Below are positions 17,231 to 25,565 of a stretch of 34,326 bases of DNA, piece after piece (the stretch's first letter is position 1; every line of letters starts with the position of its first letter). The position numbers and the translations under genes were made by a program. The notes under the pieces were generated by a model that saw only the letters and a list, made by a program, of their open reading frames with translations, searched no databases and was not told where the DNA came from. The DNA lies in NCBI GenBank assembly GCA_016185105.1, contig JACPOE010000026.1, positions 1 through 34,326 of the forward strand, given 5' to 3'. This stretch comes from Bdellovibrio sp. (GTDB lineage: Bacteria; Bdellovibrionota; UBA1018).

Positions 17231-20032
17231 GTGTCAGACCAATTTACGGATTCATTAATAGACTCGAGTCGCTTTGGAAGCTCGATTTCAGGCGAGACTC
17301 GAGCCCTGATGTCTCAAATGCTTGATTTTGATGAGACTGATTCCGCTGACGCAAGTCGATCGCAGGGAACTAGTGCTCCGATTCCCATCGATCGAGTGAC
17401 GGACAGAACCTTACCCGGCTTAACAACTTCGCCGAATCCCCCCTCTTTACCACCCCAGACCCAAAGCCCGCAGATGAGCATTCACACCTCTGTTGTCCCT
17501 TCTCTTCTTCCTTTGGTGGGAAGAATGATTGAAGAATTGGAAACTCATCCGACAAAACTTTTGTCCCTTAACCCCAGTCGAAGAGAAAGCATTGCTGAGT
17601 ACCTCGCTCGTCTATCGGGGCATTCAGCCCAAGCGGCCCCGAGCGCACAGCCGGGGTCTTTGGGACAGCCCTTACGAAGATGGATCGAAGGAAATCGGTC
17701 TGCCTCTCAAGTTTCGGCTCTACGCGCCTTTTTCGAAGAAGTAGCAATCTTCACTCTCGCCCAAGCCATTGTCTTGAAACGCTGGTCGGACCGGGGAATT
17801 CGCAAATGGAGTGCCACAGACTTAGGACGTCTGAACTGGGCCCTAAGTACTACGCTGAGGCCACAGATCCCCTTAGACCGAGAGGGTTGGCAAGTCACAA
17901 AACCAAATCTTTATTCCTGGTACAACCCAGCCGAGCAAATTCAACAAGAAATATGGAACGCTTTGGAACCCTGGAAGCTTCAGGCTGAGTCTCCGAGCTT
18001 TTTGTCTTCCATAGCGAAATCGCTTCGAAAGACTCATGGGGACGCGCCAGAATCTCAGGGGTATGATTCCCGATTTTACAAAACCGTTTTTGAGCAACTG
18101 GAGGCTTTCGGATTCAATCCCAATCCGGAATCCACTTTGCTTCGAAGACCTAAGACTGTGTTTTGTCCGACGCTTCGGGATGGCTCCTTGGTCCGAAGTG
18201 CACCCTCCGCATTGCAATGGGTTGGCCTGGAACCTTCGTGTTTTCAGTTTCTGATAGGAGAACTACTCCAAATCTGGTGGGGCCCTGTGCCTCCTCCGGT
18301 CTGGTGCATAGGCAATGGTCTCGAAGTTCACACTCGGGATCAGCTTACCTTTTCACTTCAGTCTTCCAAGCCCTCTGTTCTGTGCCGAATTGCAGAAATG
18401 GAGGCTTGTGACATTGCCTTCGTTCTGGAAGAGCAAGTGGTTCGCCTCCAAGGCCGCAACCCCATTTCAACCCGATTTAAAGAACAAGTCGAGTCCCTAC
18501 CCTACTTCAAAAAACTTAAGTCTGCGGGAACAAGCATGGGAGATCTCCAGGCCTGTGTTGCCCTTAACAAACTCAGACCGAATGGTCTTTTGTGGTGGGC
18601 CCGTGAAGAAAGCCTTAACGCTAAAGACGGAAGAGAACTTTTAAATTTTCTACTGGATCGAGCCAAGTTGATTGGCGAATGGGATTTCTCGGACCTGGAA
18701 CATTCCCTGCCACTGGACAAACCTCTTTTTCCAAAAAATCTCTACCTTTTTCAGAGAGAAAATCATTTGGAAACCCGTCTCTCGCACCGACCCATCCGAT
18801 ATTCTGTAACGGGCAATCTCAGAAGCCACGTTGAGGTTTCATTGGTTCTAGAGGATGCACTCCAAACTCCGTTTCGAGAAGTGCAGCCGCGTGGCCAGTG
18901 GAGCATTTTGACCTATCCCAGTCCCTCTCCACAACGCGAGTGGATCGATAAATGGCCAGATCCTGCTTCTCAGAGTGAGATTCGCCATCTTGACTTACTT
19001 CGAGCGTCTTCACTTCCGCTTGCAAACTTTGCAACGATTCGACCCACTCCGGAAGGAGATTCCTCTCCGAAAGGAGCATGGTCATTGTCATTGCCTTTGC
19101 GCGGGTTTTGGCTCTGTGGGGAAGCAGATCAGGACGGTCGCAAGCTGAGTATTCGCCCGCTTCCGGGTCCCGGACAGCAGGCCCAGGGCTCCGGCCTGAT
19201 GGTCCTTCTACCAGACGAAAACTGGGTTGGCCCTTTGAGCATCTATTTTACGTCAGAGCTTGTTCACAATTGGCTAGACCATCATGCTGAAAGACGCGGA
19301 GAAAAATGGATTCTCAATGAGCAAGTGGTGAAATGGATTCCGGTACCGAAGACCTTGCTTCGCCTTCTCGGAGTCCCCAGTGCTATTGGAGCGGCCGGAG
19401 GACCCATCGCAGAACACATCCCTCTGAGCGCCGAGTGTGAGGCCCTTATTCAAGAGGCAGCTTTTCACCCAGCTAAAGTTAAACAAGAGCTATTAAAATG
19501 TAGTGAATCGGGATATCCCGTTGGTGCCGGAGATCCGGTCGTTCACGCTCAGATCTTTCTTCAAGTGGCAAAAGCGCTCGATTATCTCCACTCTGGTCAG
19601 AACCGCCTTCTGTCTTTGGTGAGTTCTGATGGGAAAATTCGTTGGGGAGCCTTGCTCGAAATCTTGCCCAAAACCGAGCTCGTTCCACTGTCTGTCCATC
19701 CTAAAGTTCGGATGACCGGGAGTCTGCCTCCTCACTTTCCGATTGGAAAATTTGAGAGAGTAAAATCCCCGATGGCTGGGATTTTATTTTCCACTGAAAC
19801 TGGGTTCACTTTGCATGTGGGTAGCGAGAGTACACTTTTACTGAATATTATTTGGGATCAGTTGCAGGGTTTAGAAAACCCTACTTGGAGCGAGCTGGTT
19901 CAGTTTCTTCGAATTCCTCGAAAGATTGAGCTTGCGGAATCTACTGCTATGGATGTTTTGAATTCTCATTCTGAGCAGTTGGTTCAGCACCGGGAATTGC
20001 AGGACCTTTTGAATTGTTGCAAAATGTATTAG
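17231..20032 (+). CDS. Large unknown protein, possible catalytically dead DNA methylase relative
   Basis: 933 residues from GTG 17231 (GGGG upstream at short spacing). It is cytoplasmic by appearance. The first 100 residues are Ser/Pro-rich and disordered (LPGLTTSPNPPSLPPQ). The middle shows CVALNKLRPNGLLWWAREESL (around 445-461), then NFLLDRAKLIGEWDFSDLE and PLFPKNLYLFQRE. Near 696-706 there is NEQVVKWIPVP. The order 'large-K-P-x-G-hydrophobic strand, helix, later IPxP element' resembles the back half and target-recognition end of N6-adenine DNA methylases. However, I find no SAM-binding GxG motif and no NPPY/F, where an active enzyme needs them. So it is either a degenerate methylase-like protein or something unrelated. 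It stands alone on the + strand, and its stop lies two bases before a long inverted repeat. Gene real; function unresolved. Confidence 0.75.
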   Translation: MSDQFTDSLIDSSRFGSSISGETRALMSQMLDFDETDSADASRSQGTSAPIPIDRVTDRTLPGLTTSPNPPSLPPQTQSPQMSIHTSVVPSLLPLVGRMIEELETHPTKLLSLNPSRRESIAEYLARLSGHSAQAAPSAQPGSLGQPLRRWIEGNRSASQVSALRAFFEEVAIFTLAQAIVLKRWSDRGIRKWSATDLGRLNWALSTTLRPQIPLDREGWQVTKPNLYSWYNPAEQIQQEIWNALEPWKLQAESPSFLSSIAKSLRKTHGDAPESQGYDSRFYKTVFEQLEAFGFNPNPESTLLRRPKTVFCPTLRDGSLVRSAPSALQWVGLEPSCFQFLIGELLQIWWGPVPPPVWCIGNGLEVHTRDQLTFSLQSSKPSVLCRIAEMEACDIAFVLEEQVVRLQGRNPISTRFKEQVESLPYFKKLKSAGTSMGDLQACVALNKLRPNGLLWWAREESLNAKDGRELLNFLLDRAKLIGEWDFSDLEHSLPLDKPLFPKNLYLFQRENHLETRLSHRPIRYSVTGNLRSHVEVSLVLEDALQTPFREVQPRGQWSILTYPSPSPQREWIDKWPDPASQSEIRHLDLLRASSLPLANFATIRPTPEGDSSPKGAWSLSLPLRGFWLCGEADQDGRKLSIRPLPGPGQQAQGSGLMVLLPDENWVGPLSIYFTSELVHNWLDHHAERRGEKWILNEQVVKWIPVPKTLLRLLGVPSAIGAAGGPIAEHIPLSAECEALIQEAAFHPAKVKQELLKCSESGYPVGAGDPVVHAQIFLQVAKALDYLHSGQNRLLSLVSSDGKIRWGALLEILPKTELVPLSVHPKVRMTGSLPPHFPIGKFERVKSPMAGILFSTETGFTLHVGSESTLLLNIIWDQLQGLENPTWSELVQFLRIPRKIELAESTAMDVLNSHSEQLVQHRELQDLLNCCKMY

Positions 20033-20034
20033 CC

Positions 20035-20168
20035 GGCAGGAGAGCGGGGTGTGGAGCTTAGAGAATGGCGTCTTCGGGGACGCGCTTCCTGCGCTCCATC
20101 ACTTGGGAACGTCATCCTGACGTGATGAGCCCCTTGAGCCATTCTCTAACACACCCCGCTCTCCTGCC
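20035..20168. other. Long imperfect inverted repeat (31-bp stem with branched loop)
   Basis: GGCAGGAGAGCGGGGTGTG (20035-20053) is perfectly complementary to 20150-20168. After a four-base bulge on the left (20054-20057), TTAGAGAATGGC (20058-20069) pairs with 20138-20149. Inside are two smaller hairpins: GCGTC/GACGC (20068-20083, competing with the last stem pairs) and CATCAC/GTGATG (20097-20127) enclosing GTCA/TGAC. A U-rich tract follows, so on the + strand it could end the 933-residue gene. It is far longer than an ordinary terminator and could equally be a structured RNA, a REP/MITE-like element, or an mRNA 3' protection structure. No second copy was noticed in this window. Confidence 0.85.
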
Positions 20169-20215
20169 TCCTTGCTTTTTTTCCTTTTTTTTCCTTTGTT
20201 CCTGGGTCGTTTTTT

Positions 20216-20257
20216 CCTTTTCCTTTTCCTTTTCCTTTTCCTTTTCCTTTTCCTTTT
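20216..20257 (+). repeat. (CCTTTT)7 hexanucleotide repeat in a pyrimidine tract
   Basis: Seven perfect CCTTTT units lie inside a nearly pure pyrimidine stretch (about 20166-20285) directly before the FHA gene. If translated it would give a Phe/Leu string, but it has no ribosome binding site and I place the FHA start after it. Repeat-number change would alter the spacing between any upstream signal and the FHA gene. Confidence 0.9.
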
Positions 20258-20288
20258 TTCTTTTTTTATTTTCTTCCTTTTTTCCGAT

Positions 20289-21605
20289 ATGGATCTTATG
20301 GGCGATTCTACGAAGATTTTGTCTGTTGGCACTGGTGAGTTCGTATTGCACCATGTCAATCTTAATAGACTGGTCAACCTTTATTCAGGGCTTACTTTTG
20401 GCCGTACTGAAGGGAATGAGCTTTTTCCTAATGATCCACTTGTCAGCAAGGTTCATTGCAAGATTCACATTAATGGCTCGGAAATTTCCGTTGAGGATTT
20501 AGGCTCTTCGAATCGTTCTAAGGTGAATGGAAAGCCGATTCCTCCAAATGGGCTCACCCCACTTCGTATCGGGGACTCGCTTGAAATTGGAAATCAACAC
20601 TTTGTTCTTCAGAAAAAGGGGGCATATGCCCCATCCGCTTCAGGTCCTTTAGCTCAAACTCCGACGTCTGAGTCTTTCGAGGATGAAATCAAGTCCTTTT
20701 CTCGTTTAAGGGAATTGAGACTTTCCACATACATTATCTTCGCGATCGGACCTGCCTTTGCATTTTATTTGTATGACATGCTCGCTGACACTCAGTGTAA
20801 GTCAGGTGTTACCCCGTTTACCACTGGCGACCTAATGAGCGGGGCTCTTATAAAGTGCCTTCTTATCGCTTTATTTTACAGTTTCGTTAACCATTCGATT
20901 GGACGACGATTTAGAGGGTGGTCTTGGCAGAGTATTATCTTAGGTGTGTTTTCAGGCAGTTTCTGCCTTTTTACGATCATTCCTTTCACATTTAATTCTG
21001 CTCTGCAGGCAAGCGAGACCAATAGCTTCGCCTGCTCTTGCATGTCCTTAGGATCCGAAAAAACCATCCAAAACTGCTTAACTTGGATCAAAGGAGGTAG
21101 CGCAACGACTCATCAGTCTAGAGGCGAAAATTTTTCAGTCCGCACCTTTAGGAATCTTCCGAAAGAATCCCAAAAAGCAATTAGCGATGCTTTAACTCCT
21201 TACTTGGCTCAGCTCTCTCAAGCTCCGTCAGGATCGAATCCCTCTCGATTGCCCGTGAATACTTCCCTCACTCAAGCACCAGTAGCCGGAGCCACGCCCG
21301 GCCCCCCCCCTTTTGCACAAACGAGCGTCCCTCCTCAAGCGCCCCAAGCATTTTCAGCTCCCGCTCCCCAACTTTCACGGGAACAGATGCTTTTTATAGA
21401 AAGTCAGCATCGGATCGCGTTTGATTTATTCAGAAACAGAGAATACGAAAAAGCCATTCATGAAGTAAGAAAGATTTTCGCTCTCGTCAATGATTACAAA
21501 GATGCTCGCGAGATTGAGAAACATGCTCTCGAAGGGATGGAGATCCAGCAGAAGAGAGTCAACAGCCAAAACTTCGGAAGTCCCACACCTCAATCGAAGC
21601 CTTGA
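20289..21605 (+). CDS. FHA-domain membrane protein with periplasmic tail
   Basis: I choose ATG 20289 (or ATG 20298); the open frame reaches 20172 but only through the pyrimidine repeat. This gives 438 residues. The N-terminal FHA domain (about 10-105) has GR in LTFGRTEGNE, SKVHCKIHI, VEDLGSSNRSKVNGKP and IGDSLEIGNQHFVL, the usual phosphothreonine-binding pattern (GR, SxxH, NG). Three membrane helices follow (IIFAIGPAFAFYLYDML, LIKCLLIALFYSFVN, IILGVFSGSFCLFTIIPF), then a tail with Cys pairs, a Pro/Ala-rich linker and a terminal helical segment resembling a TPR (HRIAFDLFRNREYEKAIHEVRKI). With three helices and a cytoplasmic FHA, the tail should be periplasmic. This suggests signalling across the membrane. 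Its stop overlaps the start of the USP-like gene as TTGA, so translation is probably coupled. Confidence 0.82.
   Translation: MDLMGDSTKILSVGTGEFVLHHVNLNRLVNLYSGLTFGRTEGNELFPNDPLVSKVHCKIHINGSEISVEDLGSSNRSKVNGKPIPPNGLTPLRIGDSLEIGNQHFVLQKKGAYAPSASGPLAQTPTSESFEDEIKSFSRLRELRLSTYIIFAIGPAFAFYLYDMLADTQCKSGVTPFTTGDLMSGALIKCLLIALFYSFVNHSIGRRFRGWSWQSIILGVFSGSFCLFTIIPFTFNSALQASETNSFACSCMSLGSEKTIQNCLTWIKGGSATTHQSRGENFSVRTFRNLPKESQKAISDALTPYLAQLSQAPSGSNPSRLPVNTSLTQAPVAGATPGPPPFAQTSVPPQAPQAFSAPAPQLSREQMLFIESQHRIAFDLFRNREYEKAIHEVRKIFALVNDYKDAREIEKHALEGMEIQQKRVNSQNFGSPTPQSKP
21302..21310 (+). repeat. Nine-cytosine homopolymer inside the FHA gene
   Basis: A run of nine C bases encodes Gly-Pro-Pro-Pro in the proline-rich linker of the FHA membrane protein. 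Gain or loss of one base by slippage would shift the frame before the terminal TPR-like segment and also disturb the overlap with the next gene. Runs of this length act as phase-variable switches in other bacteria; here that is only a possibility. Confidence 0.85.
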
Positions 21606-23644
21606 AAAAGAGGCTCATTCATGAAATTGTTTTATTAATTATTAAAAGTGTAAAAAACTTTCGGGTTCTACTGATGGTTTTTCCTTTGTTGATTTACGCA
21701 GACGGATCGTTAGCTATCGATCAAGCCAAAGCTCTCTTACCTCCCATGCCTCCTCCCCTTTTGCAGCAGACTGTCTCTGCGACAGATTCTTTCTTTTTTA
21801 TTCTTAATCCCTCGGCATACGCGGATGAAGACATGCAATGGGAACAGTACTACCAGTCCTTGCAAACATGGCTTAATCACGCGTCGGTTAAAAACAATCC
21901 GAATATCCTTGATGAAAGAAAGAAGCTCGAAAAGTTGCTCGGTGATCAGTCCAAAGATCATAAGAAAGTCATGGAAAGCTACACTTCCATTTACACCAAA
22001 TTTTATGGTGCCACGCATCCAATAGTCCAAGCTTCAAAAGAATATCAGAACAAACTGAATACTCCGGGGTCTAATTCGCTTAACGCCTATGGGAATTTGG
22101 CTAGCGCTTATAAAGATCAACTCGTCCAGGATCACGGCGAATCAAAGCTCTCCGAAAACCTGCACAAGTTGATCGAATCTTGCAAAAGGGCGAATGAAAC
22201 AGATGATTCCTCTACTGCTGAAATAGAAAAGCGGTACTCCAAGTTTCTCGCTCACTATCAGACGTTTCACGGCGGCGGACAGGCTTTAGAAGGGAAATCG
22301 CCTCTGATTGAGAGTGACAATGCACAACCCTTGGCTGGTAATCCGGCGATTAGGAAAAAGAGGTCCATCAGCCCCACCGAAGATGAGAACTCCCTCCCGG
22401 AGGTCTTGGGGCTCGACCGACACAGAAGCGAGATTCTAAGCCAAAATGACGGCATTGAGAAGAAACGGGCAGAGTTAGCAAGAAGGCGAGCTGAGCGACT
22501 CAGTCGTCTCCAAGCTTCTAAAGGGGTAAAATCACCTAGCGAGTGGGAGCAGAATGAAATCAACGCCGAAGTGGCCCTGCTGCGAGAGAAGGCAGCCCTC
22601 CAAGAAAGGCTTCTAAAAAATAGAGAGCAGAGAAGAGAGGTGATTTCGCAAGCAAGAGCTTTGCAGGAAGAAAATCGAAGGGCCAGGCTGGCACGGAACC
22701 AGGCCGGTGAACAGTGCCTGCGCCCCACCCAGGCCGGACCGGGTCCCGGACTAGCCGAAAATGTTGCTGCCGTGGTCAAGCGAATTCCAGCCCCCAGTTC
22801 TGCTCAATGGAGCGATGCCATTGGTCTAAGAAACCAAGGGAACTATTGCTTTACTAGCTCCGCGTTTAAAATCATGGCATCTATGCCAGACTTTCTAAAT
22901 CATCTGAAGAAAATCAAATTCGGAGGCGACCCTGATAAAGAACACCTCCGAGCGCTATTTGATGAATTTCTCTCACTTTTGAAAAATCGCGAAAACGCGC
23001 TCTTAAATGGATCTGCCTTGCCCATGAGCAATAACCGGCTATCAGAATTGCAGAGGCAAATCATCGATGGGTGCGCCCGGTTTCCGGGTTTCTTCTCCTC
23101 AATCCAAAAGACTGAGGGGGCAGCTATAAAACAATCGGACGCCAGGGTTTTTTTAACTCAAACACTTGGGTTTTTCGACTTTACCGGAGCGGAAATAGGC
23201 AAGAGCAAGTTAAGGAAAAGCCCAACCATCACCTTAGATCCCGTGAACCGACCCAATGCACCCATCAGCAGTTTCATCGGGGGTTCGAAGGAACTAAAGA
23301 TTCAACTTCCTAAAGATTCTCAGACACTCAATATCAATCGCGGCGGTATAAAACAGGGAAGCCACCCCGTTCAGATCGAGGACCGCATAACAGTCCGAAC
23401 AACTAACGGCCCTGTTCCTATGGCACTCACAGGTGTCATGGTCCATTACGGCAGTAGCAACGATTGGGGGCACTATGTCGCTTACACTTATCACCCAAAG
23501 ACTAAAACTTGGTATCGACACAACGACAGCTCCGTCATGCCCATTTCTAGCGAGGAAATCGAAGATCTGAAGAATTGCAGGATTCCAGGAGGAGAATGCT
23601 GGAAAACGGACGTTCCAATGTTCACCTACTCAAAAGCGTCCTAG
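21602..23644 (+). CDS. Exported USP-like cysteine protease (peptidase C19, putative deubiquitinase)
   Basis: 680 residues from TTG 21602, overlapping the FHA stop; an ATG at 21674 is a shorter alternative. The N terminus has a basic/hydrophobic export signal ending near DGSLA. Then come a helical region, a long charged coiled coil (about 280-370, KKRAELARRRAERLSRLQ) and the catalytic domain. Its Cys box is GLRNQGNYCFTSSAFKIM, close to the USP pattern GLxNxGNxCxxNSxxQ, with Cys416 and the oxyanion Asn411. Its His box is GVMVHYGSSNDWGHYVAY, matching HxG...GHYxxY with His624. WYRHNDSSV follows, with Asn641/Asp642 at the third catalytic position. These are hallmarks of ubiquitin-specific proteases, which cleave ubiquitin-like proteins from targets. 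The CxxC zinc pairs of many USPs are absent, and the core is compact. Export in a bacterium suggests action in the periplasm or on another cell; the substrate is unknown. Confidence 0.78.
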   Translation: MKKRLIHEIVLLIIKSVKNFRVLLMVFPLLIYADGSLAIDQAKALLPPMPPPLLQQTVSATDSFFFILNPSAYADEDMQWEQYYQSLQTWLNHASVKNNPNILDERKKLEKLLGDQSKDHKKVMESYTSIYTKFYGATHPIVQASKEYQNKLNTPGSNSLNAYGNLASAYKDQLVQDHGESKLSENLHKLIESCKRANETDDSSTAEIEKRYSKFLAHYQTFHGGGQALEGKSPLIESDNAQPLAGNPAIRKKRSISPTEDENSLPEVLGLDRHRSEILSQNDGIEKKRAELARRRAERLSRLQASKGVKSPSEWEQNEINAEVALLREKAALQERLLKNREQRREVISQARALQEENRRARLARNQAGEQCLRPTQAGPGPGLAENVAAVVKRIPAPSSAQWSDAIGLRNQGNYCFTSSAFKIMASMPDFLNHLKKIKFGGDPDKEHLRALFDEFLSLLKNRENALLNGSALPMSNNRLSELQRQIIDGCARFPGFFSSIQKTEGAAIKQSDARVFLTQTLGFFDFTGAEIGKSKLRKSPTITLDPVNRPNAPISSFIGGSKELKIQLPKDSQTLNINRGGIKQGSHPVQIEDRITVRTTNGPVPMALTGVMVHYGSSNDWGHYVAYTYHPKTKTWYRHNDSSVMPISSEEIEDLKNCRIPGGECWKTDVPMFTYSKAS

Positions 23645-23687
23645 CCAAAAACACAATTCCCATGGCAATTTTCAGACTGTATCAAAT

Positions 23688-25565
23688 CTAAAAAGCTTCG
23701 GTCTTGGAGCGATGACCTGCATCCTGACGGTAGACTTCAATCAACCGAAGGTAGGCCTCTTCTGAAGTAAAAACAGATTTCAACCCTTCATTTTCGAAGG
23801 AAAGGCCAAATAAATGGCGAATCTCCTCGATCAATATCTCGCCCCCAATGAGGGCATCATACAAAGACCTCCCTAGGATCTTTCCTACAAAACGTCCGGC
23901 ACTGAGTCCGACCATCACAGACCAGTCCATTTTTTTGGCCTTTTTTAATACAAGTAGGGTTTTCTTATTTTTTCCTGGGTAGGACAAAAGCTCCAAACAC
24001 AAATGTCGAATCTGTTTTTCTTCCGGGAAGTTTTCCTTTTCCTTCCTAAGAGCAAGCAGTCTTTTCCGATGATCCCCTTCTAGATCACACTTACGATGAG
24101 GATTAATCACCAACGAACTAAAGTAGGCGAAAGTCTCTTCCAGAATATTTCGAAAAAAGGCTGTCTCCGTTTTTTGAAAAAAGGGCTGTGTCTTTCTCTT
24201 AGACCTCAAAAAGTGAAAACCAGCCATTTCAGCTGCCCTATGGTTGGACGGAGAACCCAAATAGGCGACCCCAACTCGTGCCAAGTAAAGACTGCGATTG
24301 GATCCCACCAAAGAAAGAATCACTCTAGCTTCTGCCCCAGGGTAGTTCTGCCGAATCTGTTTTTGTGGAAAATGATCCGCCTCGTTCACTGTAAAAACGC
24401 TCAGTGCTTCAAACCCAGGCAGCTCAACACCTAGAAACTCGGCAACAGTTTTCGCATAGCTGCGAATCAAAGAAAGGTAATCTATCTGAAAAGGATGTTT
24501 TGTGTCCCCAGTCAGGCCCTCACTCTCTTCATCACTCCATTCCGGGTCCGTTTCCAATAGATCACGCTCGGCCCAGTTCACCAGAGATTGAAGCTTTGCC
24601 CAAGGGGTAGCTGAAAATACACAATAGGTATTTGGTGCCAAAACGACCGTCTTACCGCGAAGATTCTGATCCTTTTCAACCAACTTCCAATACAAGGGAG
24701 AATGATTTTGATGGAGCGTAGTCCAACGCAAATACCGACCCAATGCTAGCTTAGAGACTTTTTTCAACCTGGCAGGGAGGTGCTCTCGGCCCACATGAAG
24801 TTCTCCGTATAGAACAAAAATCTTCCGTTTGGCCGGCAGCTTTTCACGCAAAGGGCCTGCCTTATTATTTTGAAGATCCAAAAACAAATCGGTGATTATC
24901 CCCGCTGCCCAGAGGTCTCGTTCGGCAAGCTCTTTTTCTTCAACTGCAATTCCAAAAGGTTTAGGCCGGTTTAAGGCCACCACTCGAACCCGGTTTTGCC
25001 TCGCCCACTCAAAAATGGGTTTGTAGTTTTTCCAAGGAAATCCCCATTCGGTCCGGTAAGAAATTTCAGCCAAGAACTTTTCTTCCGAAAGCTCTCCATT
25101 CATGTACCGATCCAGAACCCTCTGATTTTGGCTGGGAATAAATTCCACTCCAATAATCCACTCGGTTTCCAGCTCGTCCATCCCTCCTAAAACTTGAGCT
25201 TTCGCCCTAGAATACGACTCTCTAATAATTCGAAGCGCCGTCCTTTGGCTCTGATCAAAAGGATGAAAATCAGCAATAAAAATCACTTCCGAATTTAAAA
25301 CTTTTTCAATCAATTCCGTCTTCGACAAAACAGGAATGGAGCGGGAATCTTCTTTCCAAAGCTGCTTCCTAAAATCCCTTTCGCACTCCTTTTGATACCT
25401 CCGAATCGATGCGGGCATTTTTCCCAAAAGTAACCCTGTTTGAGCTTGGAGCGCTTTGTAAATTTTCTTCTGAAGATCCTGAAGTTTGCGACCCGCCTCT
25501 TTTTTCAAGGCTCTTTTGGCAGGCTTTTTTGGTCTTGGGCGAGGCTTTAGTGTTCTAGGTGCCAT
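23688..25565 (-). CDS. ChaN/TIKI-superfamily protein, not exported
   Basis: 625 residues from ATG 25565 (GTG 25577 is also possible; neither has a clear ribosome binding site). The N terminus is very basic (LKPRPRPKKPAKRALKK) and has no signal peptide. The ChaN-like domain (about 80-300) shows EVIFIADFHPFDQSQRTALR, IIGVEFIPSQNQRVLDRYMNG, WGFPWKNYKPIFEWARQN, VVALNRPK, and FVLYGELHVGREHLPARL, matching the EREL/TIKI-type pattern of a metal- or haem-associated hydrolase fold. The C-terminal 300 residues are not recognised. Most studied ChaN proteins are lipoproteins linked to haem or iron uptake, so a cytoplasmic long form is unusual. Its start overlaps the end of the gene at 25547-26260, so the two are translated together. 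Confidence 0.82.
   Translation of the reverse strand: MAPRTLKPRPRPKKPAKRALKKEAGRKLQDLQKKIYKALQAQTGLLLGKMPASIRRYQKECERDFRKQLWKEDSRSIPVLSKTELIEKVLNSEVIFIADFHPFDQSQRTALRIIRESYSRAKAQVLGGMDELETEWIIGVEFIPSQNQRVLDRYMNGELSEEKFLAEISYRTEWGFPWKNYKPIFEWARQNRVRVVALNRPKPFGIAVEEKELAERDLWAAGIITDLFLDLQNNKAGPLREKLPAKRKIFVLYGELHVGREHLPARLKKVSKLALGRYLRWTTLHQNHSPLYWKLVEKDQNLRGKTVVLAPNTYCVFSATPWAKLQSLVNWAERDLLETDPEWSDEESEGLTGDTKHPFQIDYLSLIRSYAKTVAEFLGVELPGFEALSVFTVNEADHFPQKQIRQNYPGAEARVILSLVGSNRSLYLARVGVAYLGSPSNHRAAEMAGFHFLRSKRKTQPFFQKTETAFFRNILEETFAYFSSLVINPHRKCDLEGDHRKRLLALRKEKENFPEEKQIRHLCLELLSYPGKNKKTLLVLKKAKKMDWSVMVGLSAGRFVGKILGRSLYDALIGGEILIEEIRHLFGLSFENEGLKSVFTSEEAYLRLIEVYRQDAGHRSKTEAF

Noticed and set aside
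20172..20288. A 39-residue Phe/Leu-rich N-terminal extension of the FHA protein
   Set aside because: It is translated from the (CCTTTT) repeat with no ribosome binding site, and a leading membrane segment would put the FHA domain on the wrong side.
20099..20377. Minus-strand Lys/Arg/Glu-rich open frames opposite the pyrimidine tract
   Set aside because: Their composition comes only from the purine side of the repeat. They also cross the inverted repeat and the FHA start, and have no ribosome binding site.
17231..23644. A full bacterial ubiquitin-like conjugation system around the USP-like gene
   Set aside because: No E1, E2, ubiquitin-like or JAB-domain protein is encoded in the window, so only the protease-like component can be claimed.
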